This document shows positions 61,412-64,000 of a DNA stretch of 64,000 nt, piece after piece. Positions within the stretch are counted from its first letter, which is position 1, and each line of letters starts with the position of its first letter. The DNA is from Eubacteriales bacterium (GTDB taxonomy: Bacteria > Bacillota > Clostridia > Lachnospirales > Lachnospiraceae). The notes under the pieces were generated by a model. It was given only the letters and a program-made list of their open reading frames with translations. It had not been told where the DNA came from and searched no databases. Position numbers and translations under genes: made by a program. The stretch spans positions 124,001-188,000 of the forward strand of contig JAUNJN010000001.1 of assembly GCA_030533235.1 (NCBI GenBank), read 5' to 3'.

Positions 61412-62119
61412 ATGGCAATGGGTAAGTTATTGTACGAAGGAAAAGCAAAACAGGTATATGAGACAGAGAAGGCAGATGAGTACATTATTCATTATAAGGA
61501 TGATGCAACGGCCGGAAATGGTGTAAAGCATGATCAGTTTGCAGGTAAGGGTGTACTGAACAATACAATTTCCGGTATTATTTTTGATATGCTGGAGGAA
61601 GCCGGCATCAAGACACATATGATTGAAAAGTTAAATGACCGTGATATTCGTGTAAAGAAGGTGACAATATTCCCTCTTGAGGTAATTGTACGTAATATTA
61701 CAACCGGTTCTTTCTGTAAGAGACTTGGTGCACCGGAGGGTATCGTTTTGGAGGAGCCGATTTTTGAGATCAGCTACAAGAATGATGATTACGGCGATCC
61801 GCTTATCAACGAGGATCACGCAGTTGCACTCAAGCTTATTACAAGAGATGAGTATGCATATGTAAAGTCAACAACATTAAAGATTAATGAGCTCTTAAAG
61901 GAGTTCTTCCTTAAGTTCAACTTAAAGCTTGTTGATTTTAAAATTGAGTTTGGTAAGACTGAGGATGGCGAGATTCTCCTTGCAGATGAGATTTCACCGG
62001 ATTCATGCAGACTTTGGGATGTTGATACAAACCAGAAATACGATAAGGATGTGTTCCGTCAGGATATTGGAGATTTAATTGAGACCTATAAAGCAGTTCT
62101 TGCACGAATGCAGCAGTAA
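61412..62119 (+). CDS. purC: SAICAR synthase
   Basis: Joins CAIR with aspartate in purine synthesis. 235 residues; KLLYEGKAKQVYET at the start, RNITTGSFCKRLG and LADEISPDSCRLWD as the signature motifs. AAAGGAGA lies 8-9 nt before ATG 61412, so that start is preferred to ATG 61418. Confidence 0.97.
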   Translation: MAMGKLLYEGKAKQVYETEKADEYIIHYKDDATAGNGVKHDQFAGKGVLNNTISGIIFDMLEEAGIKTHMIEKLNDRDIRVKKVTIFPLEVIVRNITTGSFCKRLGAPEGIVLEEPIFEISYKNDDYGDPLINEDHAVALKLITRDEYAYVKSTTLKINELLKEFFLKFNLKLVDFKIEFGKTEDGEILLADEISPDSCRLWDVDTNQKYDKDVFRQDIGDLIETYKAVLARMQQ

Positions 62120-62166
62120 TACAAAGATAATGTAGGTTTTTGTGGCTTTTTCGTGATGGAAACCTA

Positions 62167-62190
62167 TGCTATACTTGACCTATCAATAGG
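62167..62190 (+). promoter_or_regulatory. Candidate promoter and operator of the PspA-like gene
   Basis: Extended -10 TG-C-TATACT (62167-62175) without a clear -35, then the inverted repeat CCTAT-CA-ATAGG (62179-62190) over the expected start site, a possible repressor site. Confidence 0.4.
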
Positions 62191-62218
62191 GATACATATA
62201 TGAAGGAGGACATTTACT

Positions 62219-62902
62219 ATGGGAATTATTTCAAGATTTAAGGACATTATGGCAGCAAACATCAATGCTTTGCTTGACAAATGTGAGGATCCGGAGAAGA
62301 TGATTGATCAGACAATGCGTAATCTTACAAAGGATTTGGGAGAGGTTAAGCAGGAAACAGCCGCTGTTATGGCAGATGAGCAAAGATGTAAGAGAGAGCT
62401 TGATGAGTGTAACAATGAGATTGCTAAGATGCAGACTTATGCTGAGAAGGCACTTTTAGCCGGTAACGAAGCAGATGCCATGAAGTTCCTTGAACAGAAG
62501 AATACACTGACAGCAAAACAGGCAAGCTTACAGCAGACATATGATGTTGCTGCAGCAAACGCTATGAAGATGCGTCAGATGCATGATAAGCTTGTAAAGG
62601 ATATCAACGAGCTTGATGCGAGAAGAGATGCTATTAAGGCAAAGATGAAGGTTGCCAAGACACAGCAGAAGCTTAACAAGATGACATCTACGATGACAGA
62701 TTCATCAAGCAGCATCAGTGCATTTGAGCGTATGGAAGCAAAAGCAAACAGCATGCTTGACCAGGCAAATGCAATGTCAGAGTTAAACCTTACAACAGAG
62801 GAGAGCGGCGTAGATGCTTTAGCAGCGAAGTATGATGCAGCTCCGGATGCGGCAGTTAAGGACGAGTTAGAAGCCCTTAAGGCCAAGATGGGACTTCAGT
62901 AA
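62219..62902 (+). CDS. PspA/IM30 (ESCRT-III-like) membrane stress protein
   Basis: A 227-residue coiled-coil protein: GIISRFKDIMAANINALLDK then MIDQTMRNLTKDLGEVKQET form the amphipathic membrane-binding start, and long helices run to the C-terminus. It resembles PspA/LiaH/IM30, which polymerise on damaged membranes. Strong AAGGAGG site. No psp or lia regulators are adjacent. Its TAA stop is followed after 3 nt, in the same frame, by the helicase start. Confidence 0.9.
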   Translation: MGIISRFKDIMAANINALLDKCEDPEKMIDQTMRNLTKDLGEVKQETAAVMADEQRCKRELDECNNEIAKMQTYAEKALLAGNEADAMKFLEQKNTLTAKQASLQQTYDVAAANAMKMRQMHDKLVKDINELDARRDAIKAKMKVAKTQQKLNKMTSTMTDSSSSISAFERMEAKANSMLDQANAMSELNLTTEESGVDALAAKYDAAPDAAVKDELEALKAKMGLQ

Positions 62903-62905
62903 GAA

Positions 62906-64000
62906 TTGCCGAATTTAAATGATAAGCAAGCAGAGGCCTGTTGTTATATCGACGGGCCTCTGCTTGTTCTTGCGGGTGCGGGTTCAGGAAAAACCCGTGT
63001 AATTACCCATCGCATCGCATATCTCATTGATGAAAAATCGGTAAATCCCTACAATATTTTGGCGATAACATTTACCAACAAGGCTGCAAAAGAAATGAGA
63101 GAGCGTGTGGATAAAATCGTTGGCTATGGGGCGGAAAGCGTTTGGATTAGTACGTTCCATTCAATGTGTGTACGTATTTTGCGTAAGCATATCGATAAAA
63201 TCGGGGGCAACAGCGATTTTACAATTTATGACACAGATGAACAGAAAGTTGTTGTTCGTGAAGCGATGAAGTATTTGAATATTGATCCGAAGCTGTATCC
63301 GGAAAAAATGGTTCTTTCGGTAATCTCTAAGGCGAAGGAAGAGTATATGTCACCGGATGATTATGGACGTGAGCATGCAGTAAGCTATCGGGATCAGCAA
63401 ATTGCTTCTATATATAGAGAATATCAGCGCAGATTGAAAAGTAACAATGCACTTGATTTTGATGACTTGATTTATCAGACAATCTTTTTGTTTGAAACAT
63501 GTCCGGATGCACTTGCAGAGTATCAGGAACGTTTTCATTATATTATGGTTGATGAGTATCAGGATACAAACTATACACAGTTTATCCTTGTAAAGATGCT
63601 TGCGGCAAAGCATAGAAAGCTTTGTGTGGTAGGCGATGACGACCAGAGTATTTATAAGTTCCGAGGTGCTGATATTACCAATATTCTTAACTTTGAACAG
63701 ATATATCCGGATGCAAAGGTTGTAAAACTGGAGCAGAATTATCGTTCGACCTCTAACATTTTGAATGCGGCAAACGGTGTAATTGCCCATAATGAAGGGA
63801 GAAAGGAAAAGACACTTTGGACTGCACAGGATGAAGGTGAAAAGGTTACATTCAAACAGTATGATACAGAGCATGCAGAGGCAATCGGTATTGCATCAAA
63901 GATCAAGATGTTAAAATCTCAAGGCGTCTTACTGGATGATGTTGCAATTTTGTACCGTACGAATGCACAATCGAGAGTGTTAGAGGAGAAGCTTATTTAT
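62906..64000 (+). CDS. pcrA: UvrD/PcrA-type DNA helicase (3' end outside window)
   Basis: A 3'-5' helicase in replication and repair; 365 codons are in the window. LNDKQAEAC, motif I LAGAGSGKTRVITHR, motif Ia ITFTNKAAKEM, motif II IMVDEYQDTN, motif III VVGDDDQSIYKFRGA, motif IV LEQNYRS. The only start that keeps the Q-motif and Walker A is TTG at 62906, since the frame is stopped just before it by the pspA TAA; no clear ribosome site is present. The stretch 62930-62970 forms a strong 11-bp stem (AAGCAGAGGCC / GGCCTCTGCTT) inside the coding start. Confidence 0.9.
   Translation, partial: MPNLNDKQAEACCYIDGPLLVLAGAGSGKTRVITHRIAYLIDEKSVNPYNILAITFTNKAAKEMRERVDKIVGYGAESVWISTFHSMCVRILRKHIDKIGGNSDFTIYDTDEQKVVVREAMKYLNIDPKLYPEKMVLSVISKAKEEYMSPDDYGREHAVSYRDQQIASIYREYQRRLKSNNALDFDDLIYQTIFLFETCPDALAEYQERFHYIMVDEYQDTNYTQFILVKMLAAKHRKLCVVGDDDQSIYKFRGADITNILNFEQIYPDAKVVKLEQNYRSTSNILNAANGVIAHNEGRKEKTLWTAQDEGEKVTFKQYDTEHAEAIGIASKIKMLKSQGVLLDDVAILYRTNAQSRVLEEKLIY

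Overview
The window reads as a chromosomal segment of a spore-forming Clostridia, most likely a Lachnospiraceae relative. This is inferred from gene content and style: a complete spoIIA operon (anti-anti-sigma, anti-sigma, sigma-F), a five-gene spoVA cluster, a type III glutamine synthetase, a TrpR-like YerC protein, Gram-positive promoters (TTGACA / TATAAT, often with an extended TG -10), strong GGAGG ribosome binding sites and dense, mostly collinear operons. No phage, conjugative element, CRISPR array or rRNA operon is visible.

Layout. 1-3.7 kb: cytoplasmic alpha-amylase (cut by the window start), YerC-like regulator, CorC/HlyC-type membrane protein, DUF1836 regulator. 3.7-5.1 kb: infC-rpmI-rplT with an L20-type attenuator leader and an AUU start codon for infC. 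5.2-8.3 kb: XRE regulator, PLDc_N-like small membrane protein and an ABC-2 exporter whose ATPase gene is split by a frameshift. 8.4-8.7 kb: tRNA-Leu(AAG), its terminator and a 126-bp MITE-like inverted-repeat element. 8.7-16.3 kb: O-antigen-ligase-like protein, cation efflux protein, tyrS, polysaccharide deacetylase, two unknowns, D-lactate dehydrogenase. 16.4-19.1 kb: glutamine synthetase III followed by decayed gene remnants. 19.1-24.4 kb: FtsX-type ABC transporter plus two-component system, followed by a cluster of seven hairpins. 24.7-27.2 kb: a small beta-glucan module (cytoplasmic GH5 and GH16 lipoprotein). 27.3-41.1 kb: topoisomerase III, a beta-helix acyltransferase-like protein, addBA, queF, folC, a 58-aa ORF and a zinc-ribbon/TPR membrane protein. 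41.2-45 kb: spoIIA operon, TetR regulator, flavodoxin-like and phospholipase-C-like genes. 45.2-51.2 kb: class A penicillin-binding protein with an added C-terminal domain, and the divergent spoVA operon. 51.3-60.8 kb: pyrimidine biosynthesis (pyrC-F-K-D) headed by a chorismate-mutase-like gene, then an M29 aminopeptidase with a long N-terminal extension, deoB and pdp. 60.9-64 kb: purE-purC, a PspA-like protein and the 5' part of a UvrD/PcrA helicase gene.

Most of the window is housekeeping and sporulation. I found no convincing wholly new multi-gene system. The signals most worth a second look are non-coding: the MITE-like element at 8569-8694 with apparent 7-bp target duplications, the seven-hairpin cluster at 24439-24595, a LexA-like box in front of addBA, alternative pairings in the infC leader, and the in-frame 3-nt junction between the PspA-like gene and pcrA with a terminator-like stem inside the pcrA start. 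The split ABC ATPase and the paired gene remnants at 18.5-19.1 kb are further oddities. Coordinates of short motifs were counted by eye and may be off by one or two bases.
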